From positions 5,288,238 through 5,352,237 of the forward strand of contig NC_081137.1 in NCBI RefSeq assembly GCF_958295425.1: a stretch of DNA of 64,000 bases, given 5' to 3'. Below, in pieces: positions 36,901 through 47,900 of the stretch. Each line of letters starts with the position of its first letter. Within the stretch, counting starts at the first letter, position 1. The notes beneath the pieces are model-generated. The model was not told where the DNA came from. It worked only from the letters and a program-made list of their open reading frames with translations, and searched no databases. This DNA is from Solea solea (taxonomy: Eukaryota > Chordata > Actinopteri > Pleuronectiformes > Soleidae). The translations under genes were made by a program, and so were the position numbers.

Positions 36901-37430
36901 TCAGTAATAGTGGCATATCTGCAGCCTGCTGCCAGGATCGTATTTGCCCGGACTGAAGAAGGGAGACACCGGCTCCTCAAAGCAGGTGTCAAACATGTAA
37001 AGTCTCTTCATCGTGACCGCGTCATAGAAACTCAGACGCCCATTGTCGTAGTCCAGGTACACGCCGACCCTCGGCGAGGTCCAGTAGTCGGCGACCGGGA
37101 TGCGTCCGTCCTCCCCGTTGGCATAGAGCCGGTCCTGCAGACACAGGCTCCAGTATCCTGCCGAGGGAGTGAGGCTGACAAAGCCCTTCCTGTTGCTGCC
37201 CACGGTGGTGACTCCCAGGTACCACACGCCCTTGTCCTTCACATCCACCTCCCAGTAGTGCTGGCCAGTGGCATACTTGGCGATGCCGAGGACACCACAG
37301 AAGCGGGTGAATCGCTCCGGCATGTCTGGCTCGTGGCTACGGACTCGGCCCTCCTCCACTTTGGTGTCAAAGTCTGAGATGAGCAGGTTTGGGTGAGCTG
37401 TCTGTGGGTCCAACGTGAGGTTCTGAGGCA
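36901..37430 (-). CDS. PRY-SPRY exon of the C-IV TRIM gene
   Basis: A single 530-nt exon encodes the whole PRY-SPRY (B30.2) domain, as in other class C-IV TRIMs. The LDP motif (LTLDPQTAH), WEV motif (HYWEVDV) and LDYE-like motif (VYLDYDNG) are all present. The stop codon is at 36901-36903. Long plus-strand open frames here are antisense shadows. Confidence 0.93.
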
Positions 37431-40103
37431 CTGAACACAGAGATAAATAAATAAAAAATCCAATACGACTAAAAACACTAAACGTAACATAATCATACTC
37501 ACTGGTGTGTAGCACGTGCATCATCTTCTTCCACACGATAAGCTGGATAGGCCCTGAGAAGTCTGTGAACTCAGTCTGACAATTAACTGCCTCCATAGAT
37601 GTGATAGGTTTGCAATGGAAGGCTCTGTGGGAGAAGAGAATCAAAATGACTATGCAAAGGGTCAATTTCTTGAAATGGAGATTTATAGGTTAAACAAGGC
37701 ACTTACTCATCAAATGCCTCACAAAGGCTCTGATGAAAGAAAAAAAATATATATTTTCATGACATCATTCTCATAGGCAGTGGACATCTTGTTTACATCT
37801 TAGTCTTTAAAAACTGACAGTACAACTGACCTCAAAGCTCGTTTTCCCACTGATGTGCCTGTGGATATCAGAGATGGTTTTTCCCACATCCTCAGCCTCT
37901 TCCTCCACCAACTTCAGGTTTTCGTCTATGACCGCCAGGGTGGCTGCTTCCTCGGCGTCCAAGCTCTCAAGCAGGCTGTCTCTCTCGTCCAGCAAGAACT
38001 GAACCATGGCACCGACATCTGCCTCGATCTTATCCTTCAGCCTCTGTTTCTTCATCTTTGGGACAGAGGTTCAGATGAGTACGTTGAAGTATTTGGGCAC
38101 AGTCAGCTCTAATGATTTAGTGAGGTGTGTATCCAAATATTTGTTATCGTGACTAATAACTTAAAATAAGAGTAAAAATGTATTCCATACCCTCACTTCA
38201 CTTTTGGTGCATTCATCAGCCGTTTGAACGCTCTCACACTTAGACTTGTGCCAGTTGAGTCCCATGAGCCGCAGCTTTAACTCCATCTGGACCAAACACG
38301 AACACCAAAGAAACAGAATAGGAGGACTCGTGATTTCACAGCTTGAAAAATAACTCAAAACGGATTTTTAATGTTACGAGTATGCCAGTTTGAGCTCTTC
38401 AACAGTGTACCTTCATATCGTTCACAACTTCTGGCACTGGCGCCACCTCATGGTGTCTGAAACAAATAGCAGAGGTCAGTACAAAGAAGTTAGATGGCAG
38501 AAATCCAGGTAAATTATTTGGACTAACATGGAGACCAATTTTAGACTCAAGAATGGAATATTTTAAGTTTGTGGTTGGTATAAAGACTCGGAATGGCACT
38601 AGACTTGCTAATAACTAAACGCAAGCTTAACTGGAAACCGCTGAAAGGGGGCGTGTCACCAGCAAGCATAGTGGAGGAGGGTGCACTATAACAATTCCCC
38701 ACTAGTGCTTGCATACTGTGACAAGGACAGTAGTCAAAAACTGCATTGAAACACAGTAACATAATTAATACTGCCCGAATAAAATAATAATGTTAGAGTC
38801 TTCACAAAGAAATATACTTTCTCCAAATAAAAAGGTAAAACGGGACCAACCTGTGTGCTCGAGATTCACGGCACACCACACAGATAGGCCTCTTATCGGT
38901 CTGACAATACAGTTTCAGCTCTTCGCCGTGTTTTTCACACTTCCCATCCACTTTCAACGGTTTTGACGGTGTCGAACAAGAACCCAGACACTCCAGATCA
39001 TCCAGTTTGGCCACTAGGTTCTGCACCAAGTAGTTTTTAGTGAATGTTCTCTTGTTGAACACCTAAAAAAAAGAAGTAATATATGTGATGTTACAATATG
39101 TACCATCAGTATGGAGTTTGCATGTTCTCCCCGTGTGGGTTTGCTCCACGTTCCTCCCACAATCCAAAGACATGCAGATTTGGGGATTAGGCTATTTGGA
39201 CACTCTAAATTGACCATGGGTTTGAGAGTGGAGGGTTGATTGTCTCCCTGTAGCCCTGTGATTGTCTGGCAGTGTCCAGGGTGCATCCTATGTCAGCTTG
39301 ATGTGACTGAAGCTAATAAACGTAACTAATACATGTGTGTTTTTCACAGAAGATATTTGTCAACATGAAAGGACAGGACAAACATAGGTTTTACCAAAAA
39401 CAACAACTTTGAATAACTATTCATGTCAACTATTTGACACTTAAACCTATATAGGCCTTTTTCTTCTGAAAAATTACTTAACACGTCAGCCGGATATTAT
39501 GAACCCTCTTTTTTTCTTTTTAATTAAACAGTTAAGTGTTAAATACGAGTAATTTAACACTGATATTATCATCTACTGGTAACTAACTGACACAAAACAC
39601 TCTTTACTTCAGCCGTAGGCTTCATTTGTGCTAATGCACACATCTGGGTGTAGCAATTACGAGGTTTTTATACCTTAAACATCTAAAATGTGAAAGGTTC
39701 TCGTTTAAAACCGTTGTCTATGTGTACAAACGCCGCAGTTAGCAAATGTCACCTAGCCAAGTATCTTAGCGACGGCGTTAGCTACAAACAGCACTGCGTG
39801 ACAACACAGCGCATTAACGGCAACGGAGAATTATTTGTTTATGTAACTTTGAAATGTCTAAACACACTCGGGGAGGACAACATATTTGGGGGGGGTATAC
39901 AGGAACGTTAGTCAACTCACCGTTCGGCACTGTGGGCACTGATACCCGTAGTCTTCGCCATTTTCATCCCAGTGCATGCAAATGCAAAAGCGACAAAAAT
40001 TGTGGCCGCATTTGAGGATAACAGGGTCTTTGAAATACTCCAAACAAATCGCACACGTGAGCTCCTTCTTCAGCTCGTCTCCAGTTGTTCCCGCGGTAGC
40101 CAT
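36901..40103 (-). CDS. class C-IV TRIM protein, putative E3 ubiquitin ligase (RING-B-box-coiled coil-PRY/SPRY), complete
   Basis: Eight coding exons on the minus strand: 40103-39921, 39062-38851, 38456-38411, 38286-38191, 38055-37831, 37729-37707 (the 23-nt exon typical of this TRIM class), 37624-37503, 37430-36901. Joined they give 478 residues starting [14 protein letters not shown] and ending ICHYY. C3HC4 RING: C17, C20, C32, H34, C37, C40, C56, C59. B-box 2: C103, H106, C114, D117, C122, C125, H131, H134. The coiled coil runs over ~140-290 and the PRY-SPRY over ~303-478, including [32 protein letters not shown] and PFFSPG. It is probably a cytosolic ubiquitin ligase whose SPRY domain binds the target. 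SPRY TRIMs are greatly expanded in fish, so I cannot assign an orthologue; it resembles TRIM39/TRIM69/nuclear factor 7-like proteins in general build. It is convergent with trim3. Confidence 0.92.
39095..39310 (+). mobile_element. dispersed teleost SINE-like body fragment
   Basis: gagtttgcatgttctccccg, cttcctcccacaatccaaaga-like and gattgtctggcagtgtccag sequence is the body of the same element family that, in minus orientation, forms part of each 498-bp array unit (ctgtgggaggaagccagag). It lies in intron 1 of the C-IV TRIM gene; the tRNA-like head is missing. Confidence 0.7.
39921..40103 (-). CDS. RING exon of the C-IV TRIM gene
   Basis: The start codon is at 40103 in the context gctaccgcgggaac upstream. 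The exon encodes the intact RING and ends at the donor ACG|GTGAGT. A CAG/GCC-repeat-like 5' untranslated stretch (40106-40140) and a 14-base C run (40249-40262) lie just upstream, near the likely transcription start. Confidence 0.92.
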
Positions 40104-40248
40104 GTTTACAGGCCAGCAGCAGCAGCAGCGGCAGCGGCGACCACCAGCAGAATAAAAACAACTGCAAAAAAGTGGAGGAGGAAGAAGGAAGCGGTCATAT
40201 TTGTGCTGCGTCATCGTCCATCTTAGCCAATCACGCTCTACAAGACAC

Positions 40249-40262
40249 ACCCCCCCCCCCCC
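40249..40262. repeat. poly-C run near the C-IV TRIM 5' end
   Basis: A run of 14 C about 150 bp upstream of the start codon of the minus-strand TRIM gene. Similar C or G runs occur at 15003-15018, 41190-41211 and 59910-59922. Confidence 0.85.
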
Positions 40263-40639
40263 CAACTCACTTGTTTTACACCTGTGTGAAACATGGTCAC
40301 ATCTTAAAGCTGCAATGCGAAACGTTTGTTAGTGTTTTGGTCTTCATGAACAATAACGACGTGACAATATTTTCATCTGAAAATATGTTTGTTCAAGCAA
40401 TACTCGTGTTAAAAGTCAGATTTTAGACTTTCATAATGTCACGTCAACACAAGCGAGTCTTAGTCAGACTAACATACCTGGATAATACGATTCAAAGTAC
40501 TTCTGTCACTTTCACCAGAGAGGAACTCTCTAAACATAAGACAGTCCTCTCTAGGTGTTTTTTCTCCAGTTTTCATCGACCCTGACTTTATCTGTGGAAT
40601 ATACCGGAAATGTAGACAGGGGAAGCGTGCTGGAGCACT

Positions 40640-41565
40640 CATGAAGCAGCCCCACTCCCGTCCATACACCTGGTGAACGTCCACAAGCTGCTCCTTAATC
40701 AAAAAAACTATGCACGTTCCGCCGCCCTCTGTTTCACCGAAACGTGGCTCAGTGAACACATCCTGGACTGCGCACGTCCGGCTGTTCCGAGTTTTCCTCA
40801 TTCATTCTGATCGGAGTCTACAAGCCTGTGTATCAGAGGCTAAACAACTGCTGGCTGACCAAATAATCGATATGGAAAGAAAACATCATTATTCTTGGGG
40901 ATTTTAACAGTGCAAACCTGACCCACAAACTCCCAAAATACAGACAAGGGACACCAACACTCTCTCAAAGCAATCAGGGTGGCTAAGAGGAGCTACAGGG
41001 AGATGCTAAACAATAGCTAGATGCTAACCCCCCCCACCCAGACAAATCCTCAACAACTTCTTCAGCAGGTTTGAAAAGCAGCACTTCACACCTCCCAACT
41101 GCTCACCTTCTCCCCACTCCTCCACAAAAGGACTGCCTGCAACCCTCACCCCCTCCCCTCTGACCCCTGCAGAGAAGATCATCGGTGCTGATCCCCCCCC
41201 CCCCCCCCCCCATCCAAGACCTGTCCAGGTCCAGGGTACGGAAATGGGCAGCGAACATCTCTGCAGACCCCTCACACCCCGGACACAAGCTGTTACAGAG
41301 ACAGGGTGTCTTCCCCCAGGCTGTCTTTCAAATGAACAATTGAAGGTCATCTCTGCACTACGCTCACTTGCACATTTCGGTTATATTATCAATAACTTGT
41401 ACTTTTTATATTTATATCTTCTGTTCCAAAAAAAAAGAAAAACAATTATCTTCTGTTTATTTATTTATTGTTTGTCTGTATTGGAGAGAAAAGTCAAATT
41501 CCTTGTTTGTGTGCACAAACTTGGCCAATAAAGTTGATAAATTGACTTTCTCCACCGCATGTATA
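40640..41565 (+). mobile_element. decayed, internally deleted non-LTR retrotransposon (L2-like LINE)
   Basis: In broken frames it encodes endonuclease hallmarks: CFTETWLSE near 40727 and VIILGDFN near 40890. Later pieces (IRVAKRSYREML, LNNFFSRFEKQHF) come from the connecting region. It ends with the tail tccttgtttgtgtgcacaa and ttggccaataaagttgat, typical of fish L2/Maui-like elements. Frames are interrupted and most of the reverse transcriptase is missing, so it is not functional. Confidence 0.7.
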
Positions 41566-42245
41566 CTTGGACTTGGAAAGTTGTCCGATTGCCCGTCTTA
41601 GTCGGACTACAGCCTTAGCTGGATTAGACTGTCCATGTAAACATACTGGCTGATGTGGGCGGGGACAAGAAATGCTTTTCCTGTTAATCTGCTGAGTAAT
41701 AGGTTTTTTTGGAGCAGTTGAGTAACTTACTGCTTTCCTTATTCATATTTATATCACTTGTATCACTATATTTTATTCTTCCTTACCTTTTCTTGATCAA
41801 TATCTCTTATTTCTTAAAAAAAAAATCAACAATTAATGTATCAAAATGTTCAGCCTGCTCAGCTCATATCCAAATGTCTTTTTCGACTTGAAATCATTTC
41901 TTATGGACGTTAATAATTCAAAAGGCAGCTCACATGCAACAGGTGGAAATATGCCTTTGATACATGTATTCACTCTTCTTCTACAAATAATAATAAGAAT
42001 AGTTCAAAGTTCTTCAAAGTTCCTCATTACAGTTCAAAGCTCCTCCTTTGTAGTACTGTTCTAATAATAATATACAGTACATGTAAAAATATAAAGTGTC
42101 AGGAATGTTTTTGTTTTTTTCCTGTAGAGGGCAGCGTGACACATCGCAGTGTAGTCTGTGAGACCAAGTTTGGCGGTCACCAGTCTTGTATAAAGTACCT
42201 AAAAGGGATACTTATATATAAAAGTACAAGCAGTTTACTAGAAAA

Positions 42246-42430
42246 TAACTGGTAGCTCAGTGGTAGGGTGAGTTGTCTTTCAACTGGGAGGTTGTGGGTT
42301 CAATTCCTGACCCCAATCTGTGTCCTTGAGCAGCATGTGAATGGCAAAACTATAGTGTAAAGCAGATCATCAAGACTAGAAAAGCTCTATACAAACCATT
42401 ACCAATCCTTCTTCTGATTTTATTTGGTAG
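42246..42430 (+). mobile_element. tRNA-derived SINE
   Basis: The head is ggtagctcagtggtagggtg with a B box in tgggttcaattcctg; the tail is gactagaaaagctctatac and then cttcttctgattttat. It is nearly the inverse of 16797-17005, so the two are the same family. It sits just beyond the probable fras1 3' end. Confidence 0.8.
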
Positions 42431-42589
42431 TAACGAGTAACAAAGATATTTAGAGGAAATGTAGTGGAATAAAAGTAAAAGTTGCTAAAAAATATAAATA
42501 ACGTACAGATGCATGAAGTCAGGATTTTCGCTATATAGTCGATATTTTCACGTCGTAACTTGGCACCAATGCAAATAAAATCAAACACC

Positions 42590-44413
42590 TACTACCAGTA
42601 AGCAACAATATTTATTCTTAAATACACGTACATAAAAACCCATTCATAAAAAGACACAAAGTGAATATCAAGATTGACTTTTTGTGCTAAAATCGTCACA
42701 TATACGGGGATAACCGGCTGTTATACATTACATTGCATAGCTTTGGTTGGCGTGTGAGGGATGTGACTCAAAAAGTGCATTTGATGTCAGATATGTTCTT
42801 TCCAATTTCATCAAGGCCAAGCATATCACATTCAGGTTTCCACAGACTGTTTACACCCCTCTACATCCCTCACTGATTCATAATGACCCTGATAAATATT
42901 GGAAACAAGTACGTAATCATGACTCACCATAACACCATAATAAGACAGATATTTAGGAACACATGTTGTATAGCCACAGTGAAAAGTAAGACACAGGTTT
43001 AACAGCACATGAAAACAAGAAGTTTCACCAGTGACATCAAAAGAATTAGGAAATTGCAAATGTACTATTTTCCATAGTGACATACTGATCTGTAACAAGC
43101 TATTTTGTTTGCATACTTAGTTCAGAAAAAAGAAGAAGAAAAAAAACCAGTGAGTCAGAACACTTGAAATCCCACGCAGCACGAGTGACAAAAATAAAGC
43201 TTCCGGGAACATGATGTGAGAAAAACAGAGGTCAAATCATTGGATAGAGCATTTGCATGTTCACAGCACCACACGTATTCACAGTCCATTCTCTGCAAAA
43301 TAAATAACTCCTGAGATGAGCGTCTTCATACATACATAGTAAGTGTTATTATTTAGGAATGAACAACGACACCTTATGTGGAAGTGAGTCGAATGATTGT
43401 AGAAGTAGACGAGGGACAACACAGCAGAAAATGTGAACTAGACTAACTACAAGAAACCCTTTAAACAATCTAATGGAAAACCCAATATGCAGCAACAGAA
43501 AAAAAGACATTTGTCATCATATTCTAAATGAAAAAAAAGAATGGAAATGTTCAGCTGGCCAATGACGAAACATACATTCTGATAGCAGTAGTTTTCTTCT
43601 CCATGCAGGCAGATTTTCCATGAAAAGAAAATAGACCGAGATACACATTCAAGCTCAGAATGAATAGAAAACGACCCATGCAATATGGTTTGAAATGTTC
43701 TCAACAGAATTTCCCACTCAGCCCAAGCTTTGGGAGTGCAAGGATGGATCGAAAGAACAGCTGAGGGTGATTGTTGTCTTGCGTCTTGTCTTAAATTGCA
43801 CGTTTACATCCACGTTGCAAGTGTAAACCATCAACACAACATGTGTGCAGGATTCCAGTATATTGTCTGCGAACTTTGAGGACAAAGACATTCTTGACAG
43901 AATTGCACACACTTCGCTGAAGTCTTCACTGACACAAGGGCAGGCGATAACGTCCGCGAGTCGTTTATTTATTATGCACACTGACATCTAGTGGTAGTTA
44001 CCGGGGGATACACGTCTCTGACTTAAGTCTGTGAGACACTTGCTGCTCTGTGGCGTCTTCAGGCACTTAAAGACCGTCGAGCCAGTGAGAGAGAATGGAC
44101 ATGCCGTGCTTCCTGTGGTGGAATGTTGAGTGAACAGGACAGTGTGAAAGACTGTGTTCTGTGCCGTTTTTGTGTTGCAGTGAGCAAGGTGCATAATGGA
44201 TGCCATACTGTAGAAACCCCCTCTCCCCCCCACCCCACTTACAGGCACACGTACACAAACCCAATAACGCATATGATCAGTCTCAGATTTTTGGTGTTGT
44301 GAAAGTAATTTTATATTGTTTAAAAAAAAAAAAAAAGGAGGAAAAGAAAATCCAAAATTTTATAAAAGCTCCCCTCATCCCTTTGTCCATCTGTCCCTCC
44401 ACACATCCATGGC
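42590..44413 (-). other. fras1: probable fras1 3' untranslated region
   Basis: This is non-coding DNA downstream of the fras1 stop with no recognised repeat. AATAAA on the minus strand occurs at 42616-42611 and near 43973-43968, giving two candidate polyadenylation signals (UTR of about 1.8 or 0.45 kb). The choice cannot be made from sequence alone. Confidence 0.4.
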
Positions 44414-44941
44414 TCAGACCTCTGAGCTGTTGTGGCAGTCTTGCATCCTCACCACCAACATGGGCTCCGTGCTGACCGAACCTTTTACCACCTCCTGCAT
44501 CCCCTCCCTCCATCCCTCTTTAACGTCCTTCTGTCTGGACCTCAGCACCAGCACGGCGGTGACGATGACGAGGACAGTCAGCAGCAGCCCCACCAGTGAC
44601 CCCACCACGGTCACCAGACCCTCCTCTTCCTCTTCTGCTTTCAGGTCACTAGGTCCTAGACCATCTGCGAACACCTGGTTGGACCCCCCTGCCTGCCGCT
44701 TGGTGCGGTCCAAAGCAATGCGCATGATGTTGGTACCTCGGTTGTTGTCGGCGCCAATCTCCTCAACTTCATCACCGGCAGACCTCCTGGAGCGTTGGCT
44801 TGACTGCGTCAATGTGAGGTCGCCGCTCGTGGAAACAAAGGAGTGGTACTCGAGGCTGCGCTTTCCAATGCCTCTGTTAGCGTTCTCCTTGGAGCGGACT
44901 GTGTAAATGGTGTGAATAAACCACTCGCGACCCGCAGCAAC
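44414..44941 (-). CDS. fras1: fras1 terminal exon: cleavage sites, transmembrane helix, PDZ-binding tail
   Basis: The exon encodes 175 residues, then TGA at 44414-44416. Two furin-type sites are visible: RSRR before SAGDE and RTKR before QAGGS. An acidic stretch (KAEEEEE) precedes one hydrophobic helix ([20 protein letters not shown], continuing to about 26 residues), followed by basic RSRQK and a cytosolic tail ending NSSEV. S-x-V at the C-terminus is a class I PDZ ligand; mammalian FRAS1 uses the same end to bind GRIP1. Plus-strand frames over this exon are shadows. Confidence 0.95.
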   Translation of the reverse strand, partial: VAAGREWFIHTIYTVRSKENANRGIGKRSLEYHSFVSTSGDLTLTQSSQRSRRSAGDEVEEIGADNNRGTNIMRIALDRTKRQAGGSNQVFADGLGPSDLKAEEEEEGLVTVVGSLVGLLLTVLVIVTAVLVLRSRQKDVKEGWREGMQEVVKGSVSTEPMLVVRMQDCHNSSEV

Positions 44942-47900
44942 CTGAGGAAAAACAACAAAGTGATGCACCTTAATCTTGTGCTCAGTTCACAAAAGGACTG
45001 ACATTTTGCAAAATTCACAAAGCAGCCTGAAGTGTTTGAGTCCAAACAGAGAGCATCTTGTAAAATGATGATTTTTGAAAAAAATCACATTTTAAATATT
45101 AGTTCTGATTAGTGTGTGAAAGGACATCAGCTGAGGAGGGATTACAGGAATTAGACCAGATGTGAATTTTGCGATCAGCTCTGCACGTTCAGGACAAATT
45201 GGGAGCACTCAGACCTGTAATTAGCCTGATGTGCGTGTCATCAGATTTCACAGGGCAGATATTAGAGGTCTGAACAGAGTCCGTAAAACATCATCAGGGA
45301 TGAAAGATAATTCCATTCCATTTACACTTCTATAAACATAAGACTGACACACCAAGGTGAACACACTCTGCTCAATTCTGCATCTCAACATAGTCCCAGA
45401 CTTTGACGATTTGTACATTAACGGAAAAAGCAGCTTATGACAATGATAATGAATCATGAATACCTGGAACATGGCTGTAGAGTCCACTCTGAAGCCATCA
45501 GATCCTGGCTGTCTGACGAGGGACAGGGCTGAAGGATCGTCCACTGCCAGCACGGCATTAAAACTAACGTCACCAAACACACGCGCCTGAGTCTCCGGCT
45601 GAGCCTTGTCCTGATGATGCGAGGGGAATGAGGGGAAAAAAGGGAGAAAGTAAGGACATTATTCTTCTATCAGTTTGAAAGTAATATTTTTTTATCCTGC
45701 TCGAGGCTACAACTAGGACGTATAAAAAAAAAAGATGAATGTACTCACAAGAATCTTAAATCTATAAAGCAGCGATGGAGAATCAGCCAGGCAGCCGAAT
45801 TCAAACTTGGTTGGATTGTACTTTGGCACATATCCATCAGCACCAGTGCAGAGAAACACTTTCTCGATGCTACAGAAGAAAGAGTCTCCCAGATTCTGCA
45901 CAGGGTCCACCATCACACGGCCATATATCATATCACCTGAAATAGAGGAAGAGTTACAATTGTGAGTAGATTGTTTTGTCTGTGTTTCCTTTAGTGTCCA
46001 AATCACTGTTTATATGAACCCTTCGGGCCCATTCTAATATTAGTCACCCTCGTACCACTAAGCACAAAAATGTGCCTTTTAAAAGAAGCTATAAAAAAAT
46101 ATCATACATAATAATTCTACTTTTATTGAGATTATTGATATCAACAATTTTATAAAATAATTCATTAAAAATCAAATGTTTTGTGTTGAATTATGACAGC
46201 CTGGGATATTATTGTATTAAAGAGAGGGAGGGGGGAATTGTGACAGTGCCATCTAGTGGATATAGCACGTAGTAGTAATAGTAGTAAACATTATCACTTC
46301 CAATGCAAAAGCCCAGATTGACACCCAGATATAATAAAATGCACGTATTATGCTTTAATGGTTTAAAAGATTAAAGATTAATGGAGATTAAAAAAATGCA
46401 GTTTGAATGGGTTTCAATGGGACATTTTTTGCACTGAACGGTCTGAGTGTGACACTTGTTTGTACACAGTGTATTTTAGCCTCACTGTAGGAGCTGAGCT
46501 GGAAACAACAAGATCAAACAAAACCTTTCCGATAAGTGGACAAAAACATCTCGAGCTACAGTCATCATCGCAGAAATAAGACATGATTCTTCTTCCTTTT
46601 TTTTTTTATACTTTGAAAGAAGATGTTTACCCTCAGAAAAGGCCACGTCACTCTCCTGACCAAAACCCATGGAGCCATCAGACAGCCAGAGATTCCTCTT
46701 GGACAACAAGAACATCTGAGTGTTCAAGCTGAATTCCACTGCGACTGGGTCACTCACCTAAAAACAGAAGAGCACAATGAGCAGAGAAAAGCAGCCATTG
46801 TGTCGTCTCAGTATAATTATTATTTTGAAAATGATCATGTAAATAAAGACCATCCTATACCTGCTGGAATCTGATGTCCAGGTCAAAGGTGACTGGTTCT
46901 CTCGGGCTGCAAACCGGGGGAAGTGTGTACTCGACATTCTGAGCTGTCGTACAAGGGATCAGCTTCACTGTGTATGTCCCTGAATAGTCTCTCACCTGAG
47001 TGGAGAAGAGCGGTCAGGTACTTTTTCAGGTTGTGCACCAGCACGCGAAAATATGCGAACGTGGCCGTACTCACAGCAAAGTCCGAGGTGAACGTCCACT
47101 GCTGGACGGGCTGGTTGTAGGTGGGCTCACTCCGCACCAAGGTGAGGTTAAAGGTCAGGCCAGGGTGATCGACGCTCATCACCATGGACGACATGGAGGT
47201 TTCTGGTGACAGATGTTGAGAAGGATTAGATTCATGATAGCACATAGCAGATTTTTTTGTGTTCTTGTGTCTTTTATGTATGTAATATTGTGTTTTATTT
47301 CTTCTTAATCTCAGTGGGCCTTTCCCCTGATTGAACGAAGGTTCAATAAAACTTAAAGGAGCTAAACGTGAGTTCTGAAAACAGTTCCCAGTTAATGCTT
47401 TTCTGGGGTCAAAAGTTGTGAAATGTTAAGAAATGGAATCGCTCAAAACTGGACTAAAACGCCCAGACAATGCCATTGGCAGTCAAATTACTATTGCACA
47501 TAAACCTGAAGTCGGACCAGAGTAGCACTCAAGCTGGCCTCGGCACTCTGGTGTCGAACTCTGGCTAAAACCCAGAGTTCAGTATTTTAAAAGTTCATGG
47601 ATGGTAGGAAGTCTCGGAAGTCAGAATGGTGCTGGAAAGGCAACAGGAAACAAGGAAACAACTGGAAACTGACAAAATATCAACAAGCTAAATAGCTGAG
47701 GCGGATACCCTTCATTAAATAAATCAATTGTTCCACTTGGGCTTGTATATTAGGACAGGGACATCAGTCCAATTAAATGGCGTAGTCAAGCCATTTACTA
47801 CGTCCCAGTTTTTATTCCCAGTTCATTCATTGGTATTAAAAATGTTTAGTCCATGAATAATTTTACAAACTGCCGCTTCAAACCTAAAATCTCCAACAAA

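Noticed and set aside
36910..37377. A 155-codon plus-strand open frame
   Set aside because: It is an antisense shadow of the PRY-SPRY exon.
44316..44906. A 196-codon plus-strand open frame, serine/threonine-rich
   Set aside because: It is the antisense shadow of the fras1 terminal exon, whose minus-strand reading is clearly conserved.
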